Assembly (NCBI GenBank): GCA_021464415.1
Contig: JAKCWG010000850.1
Coordinates: 168,650 to 232,649, forward strand
Reading direction: 5' to 3'
Source of the DNA: Lonicera japonica
Lineage: Eukaryota; Streptophyta; Magnoliopsida; Dipsacales; Caprifoliaceae
DNA length: 64,000 bases
Part shown: piece after piece, positions 40,501-53,337 of the stretch
How the letters are laid out: every line of letters starts with the position of its first letter
Numbering within the stretch: position 1 is the first letter of the stretch
Notes under the pieces: generated by a model
The model's input: only the letters and a program-made list of their open reading frames with translations
Told to the model about the DNA's origin: nothing
Databases searched by the model: none
Translations under genes and position numbers: made by a program

Positions 40501-42458
40501 GGTGCTTCGACATTAGTGAGACTAGCCAACCAACTAATATAATCTCATTGTTCCGTACGCGTAGCAAATGAATAAGGGTGGAATTCAGAATTTCTACCCA
40601 TAAAAGCAACACGAACACCCCAAGGTAAAGTAACAATAACCCTTCTGTTATAACATTCGATGACCGCTTGATACTTCGACAACCAATTCATACCCAAAAT
40701 AACATCATATAAATCCATATCTAAGATGATAAAGGAATCCTCTATGAAACGCTCACGATCAACATAAATTACAACGGAGCAACTACGGCTCAATCTAACC
40801 GTGCCATTAGTGGGTGTACCGACAGTTAAAGGAAATTCCAACTCATAAGTAGGCAAGCCCAAACAAGTAATGAACGATGCTGAAATGAATGAATGAGATG
40901 CACCCGTATCAAATAATACCCTTTCTCCGGTGTTAAAGACAATAAGGTTACCTTCCATGGCAGTCAACTCAGTCGGATTAGAAGATTGTGTAATTGAGTA
41001 GACACGGTCTGATTGGGTGATTCCATGGGCAAAGGAGCGAGATTGAGATGGTTCATTAGTGGCGCTGAAATTTTGATAAGCTTGATACGGCGTTGGATTG
41101 GAATTAGAACGAGTGAAACTTGGAGAGGGTCCTCGGAAGTTTCCTTAAAAATTTCTACCACCACCACGACCAGCGAATCCACCTCGAACTCGACCACTAC
41201 TTCCACCTTGAACATTACCACCACCCCGGTTAGATACATGGCTATACGATTCAACCATCTTTGAGTTTTTAGGACATTCAGCTCGTCTGTGGCCATATTC
41301 ACCGCAAGAGTAACATATAATTGGTCTTGAGTTCGGGTTTCCATCGGTAATCCGTAAAGAGGTATTCAAAGTTTGAGAATTGCTGCTATTTTTCTTACTT
41401 GATTTAGGGATAAAGGTTGAACTTTCGGCTTTCCTTTTGTTGCCCCTCCTCAAAGGTTCGGTTTCACGGTACTCGGCATCTATTCTTAAAGCAGCTTCAA
41501 CAAGTTCCCTGTAAGTATTAAACTTTTGAGACCCAAGATTGATACGATACATCGGCCGTAACCCATTCTTGAATCTCCTCATCTTCTCTTGTGGGTGGGT
41601 ATGGAAAGTCTCTTCATAAATGCTTAATTCTTCAAACTTCATCCGGTAGTCTTCAACGGTTCCGGTGCCTTGAATTAGTTGATCTAATTGAGAGAGCTTT
41701 TCATTCTTATGGGCTTCCGATACATACTCTTGAAGAAAAGCGGTGGTAAATTGCTCCCACGTACGAACATCAAAACTTTCTTTTGTGTGTCTCCACCATA
41801 AAGCGGCTCGGTTGGTAAGTCGGTTCGTGGCAACTTGCACCCGGTATCTATCAGTCACTTCAAGATTAGCAAGGCGCTCGGTGATTTGGTACAACCAACT
41901 ATCGGCATCTACAGCCCCGGTTTTTCCATCAAAAGTTGGAGGGTGCATTTGCTCAAAAATCTTAATGTATTCAGCGGGGGTAAGCTCTCGTCGATTTTCT
42001 CGGTTAATAGCATCTTGGAAAATGGGTTCATTTTGAGGGATTACCGGTTGATTTTCAGTGTGTTGGACCGCTTGGTTTTGGTTTTGGTTACTCGGTGGGA
42101 TTATGGTGTGGGCATTAGTGTTTTCATTGTGGTTTTGGCCTTGTGAGTTGGTTAAATTTGGGTTAGAAGCAAGCAAAGTGGTAAGACTTGTCATCGCTCT
42201 CACCATATTATCCATTTGGTTCATAAAAACATTTGGATCAAAAGTTTGTAGGAGTGGGTTTTGTTGCATGGGGACTTGAACGGGGTGACTTTGTGGAGGT
42301 TGTACAGTTGGTACCGAAGGTGTAACGATTGATGGTGGCACTTGATAAGGGGTACTATTCACAGCTCATTTGGGTCTACCTCTACCTCGGGCAACAAAGG
42401 TAGGCTTAGCTTTGCCGGGGGATTTTTCTCCTCTCCATCAGTTACCTTTCGGAGGCAT
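37578..42458 (-). pseudogene. Chromovirus Gag-Pol, one frame with eight stop codons
   Basis: From ATG at 42456-42458 to the stop at 37578-37580 the same frame runs for 1627 codons with no frameshift. Internal stops lie at 42438-42440, 42366-42368, 41145-41147, 40545-40547, 40332-40334, 39948-39950, 38400-38402 and 38067-38069. Domains in order: Gag with zinc knuckle CYSCGEYGHRRAEC, protease LFDTGASHSFI, reverse transcriptase with [11 protein letters not shown], RNase H ([18 protein letters not shown]), integrase with zinc finger and DDE core ([16 protein letters not shown]), and a C-terminal chromodomain (ILDRKEKILRNK...ATWELESE). Each stop can be explained by one C-to-T or G-to-A change from the residue expected in the family (for example RVF-stop-PYLDSF where Arg is usual). 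The copy cannot make a full polyprotein. Confidence 0.93.
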
Positions 42459-42611
42459 ACTTTCTACACGAAGAAAATCAAGAAAACTTAATAATAATAA
42501 TGTGATTACGGAGGATCGGAATATAATAATTGAGCATAAATAGAAAAGAAGAGAAGACGACACAATCCCATATCAACCCATATTGCGTCCTAATGATGAC
42601 TTAAACCTTGG

Positions 42612-42627
42612 CCTCTGATACCAACTT
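42612..42627 (-). promoter_or_regulatory. Chromovirus primer-binding site
   Basis: In sense TTGGTATCAGAGGC, adjoining the 5' LTR. Complementary to initiator methionine tRNA, as usual in this lineage. Confidence 0.85.
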
Positions 42628-43930
42628 TGTAACGCCCCGAATCCCATACCCCGGGGTAGCGGGGACGCTACGGTATCCACCTATATGGCGGATAAAAATT
42701 TGGATAATGGACGCACATAAGACCAACAAAAATTCCTTAAATATAAATCTGAAAATTATGACGCACTTATATGATACAAACTGTAGACCAAATCACAAAC
42801 CATTATCAAACTCATTAAATATAAATAAAAGTCATATATACATAAAACCATAAGTTCACAAAATATTATTCACTAATATTACATAACCACAACATATTAT
42901 TAATAAAACTCAAAAGAAACAAACCAAAGTCTTCTACATGAAGACTACATAAGGTCTAGTTGGTATCAAGGATCTACTCTATCGCATGCAACCTCATCTT
43001 TTCCCCCTTTCCCTTGTCATCTACTACACGATCAGATTTTGTACCTGTGGAGGGAAAACGTGAGCTAAAAAGCCCAATGGAAACAAGAGTGCAAAATGAA
43101 ACTAATAATTGAACTATTAAAATTGTAAACAAGCCTAATAAATGAGGCTCCAAAGTATAATGGAATTCAACAAAGAAAATAATCATACCTCATTAAACTC
43201 ATATAAGAATCATAAACAATGTTGGCACTTTGTTAAGGAATACATAAATCATAAAGTTGACACATTTAATTTTTGTTGTATTGAGGATAAGTAACCGAAT
43301 ATAAATTTCGGATAAACTAGTAACACATACATAATGAATGGTTACTCCATAAATGCTAATGTGGTGGTCCCCATTCCGGGGGCTCCTCACCCCGTGGCGG
43401 TGGCACCTCTTCTTTGCTTCCGTGCACGGTTTCCGGTCTTTTCGTCCGAGGGGCTCTCCGTCCCAACTTACAAACCAACCAAAAATACAAGCACAAGTAC
43501 AATATCCATACAATACACAATTTACATTAAATGTATCTTTAAACCAAGTTTAAGTACCAACACTAAAGGAAATTCCATAAATAATTTTTATAGTAAACTT
43601 ACTCAATTATACCAATAATTTATGGGCAAGGTATACTATGACGAATTCACTGTTCATCATCAAAACTTGACTTTAAAACCCATATAACAATCAATCTTGC
43701 AAATTAATATATCAAATACCATCATCACAACTTCATAGTTCAATTAATAGCAATTTAGAAAATCATCTCTTCTCTAATATAGCGAATCTAAGATTCATAT
43801 GGGTGGAACTCAAAATTAACAATCTAAAGTATAAAACATGGAAATTAAAGTAGAGAAGAGAAGTTTACTCATGTTCCCACCTCAAATAAAGGATTGATGA
43901 AGAATTGAAGTAGTTGAGTATGAAGAGCTT

Positions 43931-46525
43931 TGTGACGCCCCGAAATCCCGTTTAGAGGATTTCACCTCTGGGACCCGGTTAGCTACGGAGTCGTACGCGA
44001 TGACAAGTAATAAGGCATAGATCATAACTAATATAAAAAGGGAATTCTATATAAAGTAGTAATTTTTTTTGAAAATTTGGCATGAGGAGTTTATTTATAA
44101 AGCAATACCAAAACCTGTTAGAATTTATATACAATCCATATTCAATAGATACTCCACATTTAAGGAAAATCATTTATACAAAGCCTTAACTGAGGTCTCA
44201 ATCTTAATGAACTTTATATCAAAATACAACACTGTAATACATAGTCATATACTAACTAATCAAGTAATACATGAGTCGGTTTATAACGACTAAGTGATCA
44301 GGGTTCATCAGAGCTATCTAGACTTGTACTCGTACCATTCCCGCGAACACCTGCAAAACCTGGTTTGGAAAATTGGAGTGAGCCAAACGGGCTCAGTGGG
44401 AACTATAAGAGTTTGTATAGGAGAATAGGTTAGAAATCATGCATGCCATGCAATGCAATATAATGAAAGTAAAGTTGGTTTATATGCTGCTTCTGTGTGA
44501 TAAATCTCCTCTACGTAGAAGTATGTATATACAATTGTAAATACATGTACGTATACAATACATTTAAGAAGCAGCCAATGTATGGAAAACCTTTTCGTGA
44601 AATATGTATATATAATGTCCCCAACCCAAAGTACAAGAAAAGCAATGTAAGTATACATATACATCATCGTACTACATATGCCACAACACCGCGACTAGAT
44701 CTATCACATCAATCACATATATCAAACTCACGTCTAGGATTTTCATATATCTACTGTACAGAGATAGCAGGCACTCAGTTTCTTCTGCCCAAGGCAGGGA
44801 CCACCTACCAGGTCCACGTAGACGCTACCTCACGCAGCCACACAGGCATACGCTACCTCACGCAGCCACACAGGCATACGCTACCTCACGCCGCCATAAA
44901 GGCGCACGCTACAATAATACTCACGTAGCCACCAAGGCTATACGCTACCGGTAATCACCATCTATCTAGTACGAACGGTGTGGCCATCCGATGTAAAATC
45001 ACAATAATCATAAATACATCAAATCAATGAAATCACAAGAATATAGAATCCAACATGTACAGTTATGCAAATACATATATTCCATGTATATTCGTATAAC
45101 TCGTATATATGTATATCCATCCATGTTATGGGTACTTACACACTTTGTAAAACACGTAGTGGTATTGTTGTTAAGGTTGTACAAGATATGCCAAGTCCGT
45201 CAATTAATAAAGGAAACCAGAAAAATCCTTAGTTTGGGAGGTTTCACATATTTTCATCAATTTGGCCCCAAGCCAAGTATAACACAATAAAACAATGGAT
45301 ACGAGTTCCGAATTAGCCTCCCAATATGATTTAAAGACTTGGTTTATTCAAAACATATATATATATTTGACCAGCATACTTACGAACTGGCTAGGTAAGT
45401 AAAAAATCTCATAAATATGGTTTATAGCTAAAAACACAACAACAATACCACCAATATATGTACTTTGTCCCAAAACATACTTATAAAATCATGTATCGCA
45501 TTGCATATATGCGTATCATAGTATATAGTTCATAATCATATCCGTATATAGGGGTTTCATACCAAACTTTAGGAAATTAAGATAGAAATGGCAATTTCTA
45601 GTATAATCCACCATATATAATCATATCGAGTCCAAATCAACCAAAGAAATAAGAGAAATCAACCCAAACCCCATGAATGTGCAATTTAGGTAGAAAAACC
45701 CTAGGTTTAGTTTGATTTGAGGTGAATAAGATGTAATCGTAAGAAATCCTGTTAAAATACTATTGTTCCCACCTTAGGAGGGTCAATCCCTCGAAGAATC
45801 GCCAACGAATTGAGCCGGGGAAGCACGGATACGAAAACCCCCAATTTGAAGCTCCAAAACCCTAGAAATGGTGGATGAAGGTGGAGAAGATGATGAAGAT
45901 GGTGATGATAGCGTGGTTTTGATGCGGAAGAAATTGCCTTAGATGATCACGAGATCCTCCCCAAAATCGCCCCCAATCTCTCTCTAAAGGCTCTCCAATT
46001 GGTGGGGTGAAATGAGGATGAAAGGAGAAGAAGAAATATATATAAAACCTGTCCAGCGCGATGGATTCGACTCCCTACTGTTCATGGAGTCAACTCCCTA
46101 GGCCTGGAGGTGCCCCTTTCAGCTTTTGGTCAATAGCTCGACTTCGCATGCACTTTTGGGCCTCAAGGAGTTGGAATTGGGTCTCGGCCAAAACACGAAA
46201 GTTGTATAGGGCATTGAAATGAAGATGTAGCCGAAAATGGGGACTCATTTGGAGTTCGGATGAAGAAGTTATGGTCTTCCAAAGTTGGATAAAAATCATC
46301 AATCGCGTAGGATCGAAACTTGTGATTTTCGACCCGATTTTCGTCCGAGCCAGCCGAAAAAAATTATGGTCATTATAACACACTTAAATACGTTAATATG
46401 ACTTATTGGAAGTTTCCAAACCATTCCAACCTTTCCAGAACCCAATTTGGCTGCCTGGAGCCAAATTCAGTCTTATACGCGATATGGGCCGCGATTTGCA
46501 AGCGATAAGGAAACCGGGTGTTACA
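43931..46525 (-). repeat. 3' LTR of nested element (long form)
   Basis: Contains about 456 bp (roughly 44733-45195) missing from the other LTR, including a hairpin minisatellite. Imperfect palindromes GGATTCGACTCC (46063) and GGAGTCAACTCC (46086) lie just upstream, in sense, of a TATATATAT run. Confidence 0.93.
44822..44949. repeat. Minisatellite of 27-36 bp units with GCC-N5-GGC hairpins
   Basis: Four units beginning ACGCTAC and containing GCCACACAGGC (twice), GCCATAAAGGC and AGCCACCAAGGCT. The last extends the stem with a matched pair. Present only in the long LTR. Confidence 0.75.
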
Positions 46526-49500
46526 ATCTCCCCTCCTTAATAAATTTCGTCCTCGAAATTCACGTAGGATAGCTTACCATCCAAGACTAAAAGTCATTCT
46601 GAATTCTACATAGTTGCCTTTCCTTTAAGGGAAAAAGTACACTCGCCAATGAAAAATAATTCCGAACTCAAAGATCAGAACAATAGGAACAATCGTAACA
46701 AACGGTAAAGAAGAAAGGTCACATGACTAAAAGTTACCTAATTCATTCTCTCTGACAAGCCACAACCTTATTAAGATGTTCAATGGAAAGAGATACTGAC
46801 CAACATGAGGGTTTTCAACCGCTAATACACATGAACAAAGTAGCGGAAGATAGAACTTTCCTTATACACCCTCTATATCTTACTTAACTAATCAAGAAAT
46901 GCGATGATCTTGTCTTCACCATCCTATTGTCAAACCACTACGTTCTTCAACTTAATATAGGCACTATGTTCAAAATCTGCCTCTAAATGGCTTTAGAAGT
47001 TTCCAACTCAAGAAACTTAGGATGATCATATTGTAATACGGGGTGATTGCAGTTCCGTAACAAGAAATTAAGTTGGTAATCCTCAAATAAGTTCTCAAGT
47101 GACAGTAAGTTTCAAATACAAAAGGGGTTTAAGTGTCTTATTATTCACAAAAAAGTACCATCTCCAAAGAATCATAGATGACTGATGGTCCCGAAACTTT
47201 ATGGCTAGATGTACACACGGTACATGTGTAGTCTCTTTCTCCCAATTTCGGTTAAGATAACTATGGTGTTATCCAGCCAGTAGAAAGATAGTTCTACTAG
47301 AGTTTAGAGGTACCAGACCAAAATCGTTACCATTTGATTATGGAAACCAAATTCCATATCCCACATTGAAATTCTAACTGGATTCTAACTCCATCCAATC
47401 GGAACAAGCAGATGAGGAGAAATGCATAGTTCAATCTCCAAAATGAATTAGAATAACTCACATAATTACAAAATTCAAATACTTAGGAGGTCATTTCAAA
47501 ATACAAGCGGTAGCTATACTAACAAACGCATTCCTTGCCCTGAACGTCTCCTCTTAGCCTAGATGAATTTCCTGAACTGAGAATGAAATTTTAATGAACG
47601 TCAAGTAAACTTCAGGTGAAGAGGATAGGCTCACCAAAAAGGGTGTGAAGTCTTCTCATCTGTATACACGATCTCGCAATCATATCGCAATCGTAACCCC
47701 GGTTACTCCATTAGTAACCCAGGATGCAAAGCATCACCATACACAGGACTGAATCGAATAACATGGTATGAATACTGCATATTCGAACTATAAGGATTTC
47801 CTCATAAGGTATCTGTCATGCATAGCATTTCCAATAAAAGGAATTTATAGGATCTTACCTTGTCTCTCCCTTAACAGGCAATAAACACATATCTCTAGAA
47901 AATATGTTGGGGATTCCACTATACAAAGAGCGAAAGTAATACACTTATAGTATGCTAGCATGATCTTAGGAGAGTTCATACTCCTTCAAAGGATGTTACT
48001 CATACCCAATAGAATAATTCAGACTGTTCTCCCCCGAGCCAGAACAAACTTTGAGACACCCAAATATATATATATATAGTTGTATGACTGAAAGGGAATA
48101 TCGGCAGAAATGAGGTCTACTTACCTCAATCGAGTGTCGTCTCCCCTCCTTAAAGGGTTTGCCCATTATTGAATTCAATAAGGCTTGAATCTGGAGTACC
48201 TCTTCAAATCCCAAACTAAAATCAAGAAGGGACTAGGAAGGTCTCAAGCTTAAAATGCTTACCTCATCATCATCTGAACTCTTGAATTAGGGTAGGAGAA
48301 ATTCTTACTAGAACACTCACTCCAACTTAACATATGATTTTCTGCTCCAAACTTCTCCTTTAGTGAAAGCTCACTTTACAACTAGCATACACTTCACTGT
48401 AATTAGGTGTCCACACAGGAGGGTAGGGACAATTTCTTAAAATTTCTCATCTCATAGAGGCTAACTCAATAAGGGTCAAGCAACGGTACACCTCATGTAC
48501 CAGAGGTACTGCACCTTCTAATATGAGGAGAGTTCAAAGACTAAGTTCATTGAGCCACTTCTTATATACCATTACGCTATCATTGAGCCATTCGAACAAA
48601 CCTCCCCTATCATAATGAATGAAATCACATTCAAGTTGACTGTGTACCCAAAGCTCCGCTTAAGGAAGAAACAAGAGAAATGAAATAGAGGAGCATATAG
48701 TTCTACTAAGGATTCCATGTCTTTTTACCACGAGATACAACTGTTAAACAAACACTCTCCTTCAAGATTTACCAATGGAGTTCACTTCTAATCCCTTTAC
48801 AAATCAAACTCTCATAGTCCAAATGCAATATACTTAATAAAGATAAAAGGCTTACAATAGAAATAGTCACCCTAGCCTCAATTCGACAAGTCCGCAAGCT
48901 TTCGCTGCGTTACTCTGATAGATCCCCCTAATGAAAATGGAATAGAATTGTCCTTCAGACGAATTCGTTGTGGGTTCCTTATTGCGAAGGAAATATGAGT
49001 CTGCAGCTAGTATGAATGAGAAGTCTTGCAAATTTCATGAAAGATACTCTCCTATCACTTTAGGGAATGGAGCATAACACATATTTACTGAAGACAAGGT
49101 TCACTAAACTAGTTCTTGTTCCCAATTGAACTTACTCGGCTAACAAAATGAGAATTCGATTCCCAAATAAGCATATTCAATGCTTCTCCCAGAACATGAA
49201 CATCTACAACCACCTATTTTCGAAAGAAAATATATATAAAGTATGTCTCACCACAGTCATATACCTCTTATTCCAAGGGATAAAACAACTCAAGCACGCA
49301 CGAGGTATCAGCATTCATAAGAAAATCCAGTCACAAATCCATATCGAATCGAGACTCTTAGGATCAAGTACATAGGCATACACAACCAAACTGTACCAGT
49401 CTCCATTATTCCATATCAAGTTTAGACTCAGGAGATAGGATATAGGTACATGCGTGACTAAACTTGGTCATTCTCGTACTTTCCAGGTGGGTTTTCAAGA

Positions 49501-50183
49501 AAATTTGCTCACCATACCACCATAAAATAGTCATCCTACCAAAGGGATCTCTCAAGTCAAATAAAGTCTAGGATAGGGTAAAAGTCTACTCGTAACAGTG
49601 TAGTCAAATTGAACATAATCCACATATTCCCTCTCTCGTAACTGAACTTATAAGTTCAAACATGGTCGTATAGACATAGAGGAACGATCAACCACGTAAT
49701 AGGTTCACCCCTCAAGAAAGTCAAAGAAGAAGCAATGGGGCAAACACAGGGAATAGGACTTTAGCAGCCACTCTCCTACGAGTACGCCACGTTCTAACCT
49801 CAGTCAGCAGTAGTGGACTGGTGGTTTATCAGATAGTCAACCGTTGGCCGGCGGATGACTATAACATAATCCATCAGTCGCCTTTTGCTCACATAGTGGA
49901 AGAACTAATCCTGAACACAAATCTCATATGTAAACAGGTGATATAGGAGCCAATGATAGAAATAATTTACGAAAGAGGCCAAAAGAATTAATCAAGAACT
50001 TTGTGAATGGACGTAGCCAAGACAAGCCACATCTCCTTTCACAATTCTCCCATTTTCCAAATATCCTAATCGGTAGAATCTTATTGCAGGAGAGCGTACT
50101 AATCTTCCGAGGAAAACTATAACTACTCGCACCCCTAATCTCCGATCTACCCATGGATCCCCCGAGGAAAAGTCAAACCTATA
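46526..50183 (-). other. Non-coding interior of nested element
   Basis: 3.7 kb without any convincing ORF in six frames. The purine tract lies at 46526-46540 (sense TAAGGAGGGGAGAT). Composition is ordinary AT-rich plant DNA. No captured gene was recognised. Confidence 0.7.
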
Positions 50184-50198
50184 GCTCTGATACCAACT
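50184..50198 (-). promoter_or_regulatory. Primer-binding site of nested element
   Basis: In sense AGTTGGTATCAGAGC, adjoining the LTR end. tRNA-iMet type. Confidence 0.85.
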
Positions 50199-52337
50199 TG
50201 TGACGCCCCGAAATCCCGTTTAGAGGATTTCACCTCTGGGACCCGGTTAGCCACGGAGTCGTACGCGACGACAGGTAATAAGGCATAGATCATAACTAAT
50301 ATAAAAAGGGAATTCTATATAAAGTAGTAATTTTTTTTTTAAAATTTGGCATGTGGAGTTTATTTATAAAGCAATACCAAAACCTGTTAGAATTTATATA
50401 CAATCCATATTCAATAGATACTCCACATTTAAGGAAAATCATTTATACAAAGCCTCAACTGAGGTCTCAATCTTAATGAACTTTATATCAAAATACAACA
50501 TTGTAATACATAGTCATATACTAACTAATCAAGTAATACATGAGTCATTTTATAACGACTAAGTGATCAGGGTTCATCAGAGCTATCTAGACTTGTACTC
50601 GTACCATTCCCGCGAACACCTGCAAAACCTGGTTTGGAAAATGGGAGTGAGCCAAACGGGCTCAGTGGGAACTATAAGAGTTTGTATAGGAGAATAGGTT
50701 AGAAATCATGCATGCCATGCAATGCAATATAATGAAAGTAAAGTTGGTTTATATGCTGCTTCTGTGTGATAAATCTCCTCTGCGTAGAAGTATGTATATA
50801 CAATTGTAAATACATGTACGTACACAATACATTTAAGAAGCAGCCAATGTATGGAAAACCTTTTCGTGAAATATGTATATATAATGTCCCCAACCCAAAG
50901 TACAAGAAAAGCAATGTAAGTATACATATACATCATCGTACTACATATGCCACAACACCGCGACTAGATCTATCACATCAATCACATATATCAAACTCAC
51001 GTCCGTCAATTAATAAAGGAAACCAGAAAAATCCTTAGTTTGGGAGGTTTCACATATTTTCATAAATTTGGCCCCAAGCCAAGTCTAACACAATAAAACA
51101 ATGGATACGAGTTCCCAATTAGCCTCCCAATATGATTTAAAGACTTGGTTTATTCAAAACATATATATATATTTGACCAGCATACTTACGGACTGGCTAG
51201 GTAAGTAGAAAATCTCATAAATATGGTTTATAGCTAAAAACACAACACCAATACCACCAATATATGTACTTTGTCCCAAAACATACTTATAAAATCATGT
51301 ATCGCATTGCATATATGCGTATCATAGTATATAGTTCATAATCATATCCGTATATAGGGGTTTCATACCAAACTTTAGGAAATTAAGATAGAAATGGCGA
51401 TTTCTAGTATAATCCACCATATATAATCATATCGAGTCCAAATCAACCAAAGAAATAAGAGAAATCAACCCAAACCCCATGAATGTGCAATTTAGGTAGA
51501 AAAACCCTAGGTTTAGTTTGATTTGAGGTGAATAAGATGTAATCGTAAGAAATCCTGTTAAAATACTATTGTTCCCACCTTAGGAGGGTCAATCCCTCGA
51601 AGAATCGCCAACGAATTGAGCCGGGGAAGCACGGATACGAAAACCCCCAATTTGAAGCTCCAAAACCCTAGAAATGGTGGATGAAGGTGAAGGAGAAGAT
51701 GATGAAGATGGTGATGATAGCGTGGTTTTGATGCGAAAGAAATTGCCTTAGATGATCACGAGATCCTCCCCAAAATCGCCCCCAATCTCTCTCTAAAGGC
51801 TCTCCAATTGGTGGGGTGAAATGAGGATGAAAGGAGAAGAAGAAATATATATAAAAACCTGTCCAGCGCGATGGATTCGACTCCCTACTGTTCATGGAGT
51901 CGACTCCCTAGGCCTGGAGGTGCCCCTTTCAGCTTTTGGTCAATAGCTCGACTTCGCATGCACTTTTGCGCCTCAAGGAGTTGGAATTGGGTCTCGTCCA
52001 AAAACACGAAAGTTGTAGAGGGCATTGAAATGAAGATGTAGCCGAAAACGGAGACTCATTTGGAGTTCGGATGAAGAAGTTATGGTCTTCCAAATTTGGA
52101 TAAAAATCATCAATCGCGTAGGATCGAAACTTGTGATTTTCGACCCGATTTTCGTCCGAGCCACCCGAAACAACTTATGGTCATTATAACACACTTAAAT
52201 ATGTTAATATTACTTATTGGAAGTTTCCAAACCATTCCAACCTTTCCAGAATCCAATTTGGCTGCCCGGAGCCAAATTCAGTCTTATACGCGATATGGGC
52301 CGCGATTTGCAAGCGATAAGGAAACCGGTGTGTTACA
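50199..52337 (-). repeat. 5' LTR of nested element (short form)
   Basis: 2139 bp. Joins ...AAACTCACGTC directly to CGTCAATTAATAAAGG, skipping the segment present in the other LTR; short GTC homology at the join fits a deletion. Paired palindromes GGATTCGACTCC (51873) and GGAGTCGACTCC (51896) are 23 bp apart. Confidence 0.93.
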
Positions 52338-53193
52338 AGCTTGAAGGATCCTTGGAGGAATTGAATGATTCAAAGGAGGAGGATGATGAAATCTTGTTGA
52401 TGATGTTGCTAGCTTGTGATTTCTAGTAGTAGAATGGATTTAGTGGCTTAATTTGTGATGAATCAAGGTTTTAAGATGAGGGAAATAGAGAGAAGTGCTC
52501 TGTTTTTTCGTGGGTTTGGAGAAGGGAAAATGAGAATTGTGTAGAAGAGAAGAGTATAAGTGGAAAATAAAAAAAATCACCAAAATCCTCTGTTTTTACG
52601 TCACTGTGCCTGACCAGTAGGTTCAGAGCTAATTTTAGGCTAGTAAATGTCCGAACTGGAAAATTTTCAGTAGGAAGAAGTTTTAGCTCTTCGAGTCTTC
52701 TTTCTAACAATATAAAGAACGTCAAAATCGGAGTTCTGAGCGAAAAGATATAATTGAAATGGTAACACTGCACAATTGTCCAAAATATTTTTATATCTCT
52801 ATAATTTGTAGGCTAAACATGTAGGTATCTAGAATAGGTTCAATGTATCCGAACAAGGACTAAGATGCATAAAATAAAGAGAATTACAATAAAGAGTGTA
52901 AAAAAAAATGGGAACACACGTAATCAAACCCGAACATAATTATCAATAAATATAATCTCAAATCACATCCAACTAATAAAATTGGTATAACAAATATCAA
53001 AATAAAATAAAAAAATTAAACTCATATAAAGGTATAAAACAAGGATGCTCATGCTAATGCTCAAATGCAAATGCAAATGCTACGGGTATTACAAGCAGCC
53101 TCTTCTAAACATGTTTCATTAATAATAGTTTGTGTAGTTTTCATATCATCATCTAATTAAACATACAAAATGCTTTTCATTGAAAAAACTTAC

Positions 53194-53337
53194 GTGCTTC
53201 TCTGCAGCGTATTCATTCCTCCATCTATTTCCTTTACAATGAAGTTGTTGAAATGTGTCAATAACACTAGGGAGTTCACCGGTCACCAAATGAACCTTCA
53301 AATTATAAGTGAAAAGATTATTTCTAATCGTAGACAT
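53194..53337 (-). pseudogene. CACTA TnpA-like gene, upstream exon
   Basis: Open on the - strand up to a strong donor (CAC then GTAAGT at 53188-53193). The peptide includes VIDTFQQLHCKGNRWRNEYA, resembling the F..TH......W.N..A region that precedes the VLG.R motif in Ptta/En/Spm proteins. The next exon is presumed to be 34479-34923. The exon's 5' limit is uncertain. Identification rests on remembered motif layout and relative position. Confidence 0.45.

Larger units (their letters stand above)
43931..52337 (-). mobile_element. Nested non-coding LTR element (Tekay-like derivative)
   Basis: LTRs 43931-46525 (2595 bp) and 50199-52337 (2139 bp), with a perfect AGCTT duplication (43926-43930, 52338-52342). 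The primer site is TGGTATCAGAGC in sense. The inner edge carries the AATTTCGAGGACGAAATTTA sequence and purine tract usual at the 3' end of Tekay-type elements. The 3.7-kb interior has no gag or pol. The LTRs differ by about 40 substitutions or small indels plus a 456-bp length difference. Confidence 0.93.
35451..53093 (-). mobile_element. Chromodomain Ty3/gypsy (Tekay-like) element, itself interrupted
   Basis: LTRs 35451-37502 (2052 bp) and 42628-53093 (interrupted at 43930). Termini TGTAACGCCCC...GGGTATTACA and a perfect AGCAG duplication (35446-35450, 53094-53098). Primer site TGGTATCAGAGGC (tRNA-iMet type). One frame spans gag to chromodomain. The two LTRs show about 18 differences by eye, near 0.9 percent. 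It sits in the presumed intron of the CACTA TnpA-like gene. Confidence 0.95.
42628..53093 (-). repeat. 5' LTR of the chromovirus, split by a nested element
   Basis: The LTR is in two parts, 42628-43930 and 52343-53093 (52338-52342 being the duplicated AGCTT). Together they align with the 2052-bp partner end to end. Confidence 0.93.
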
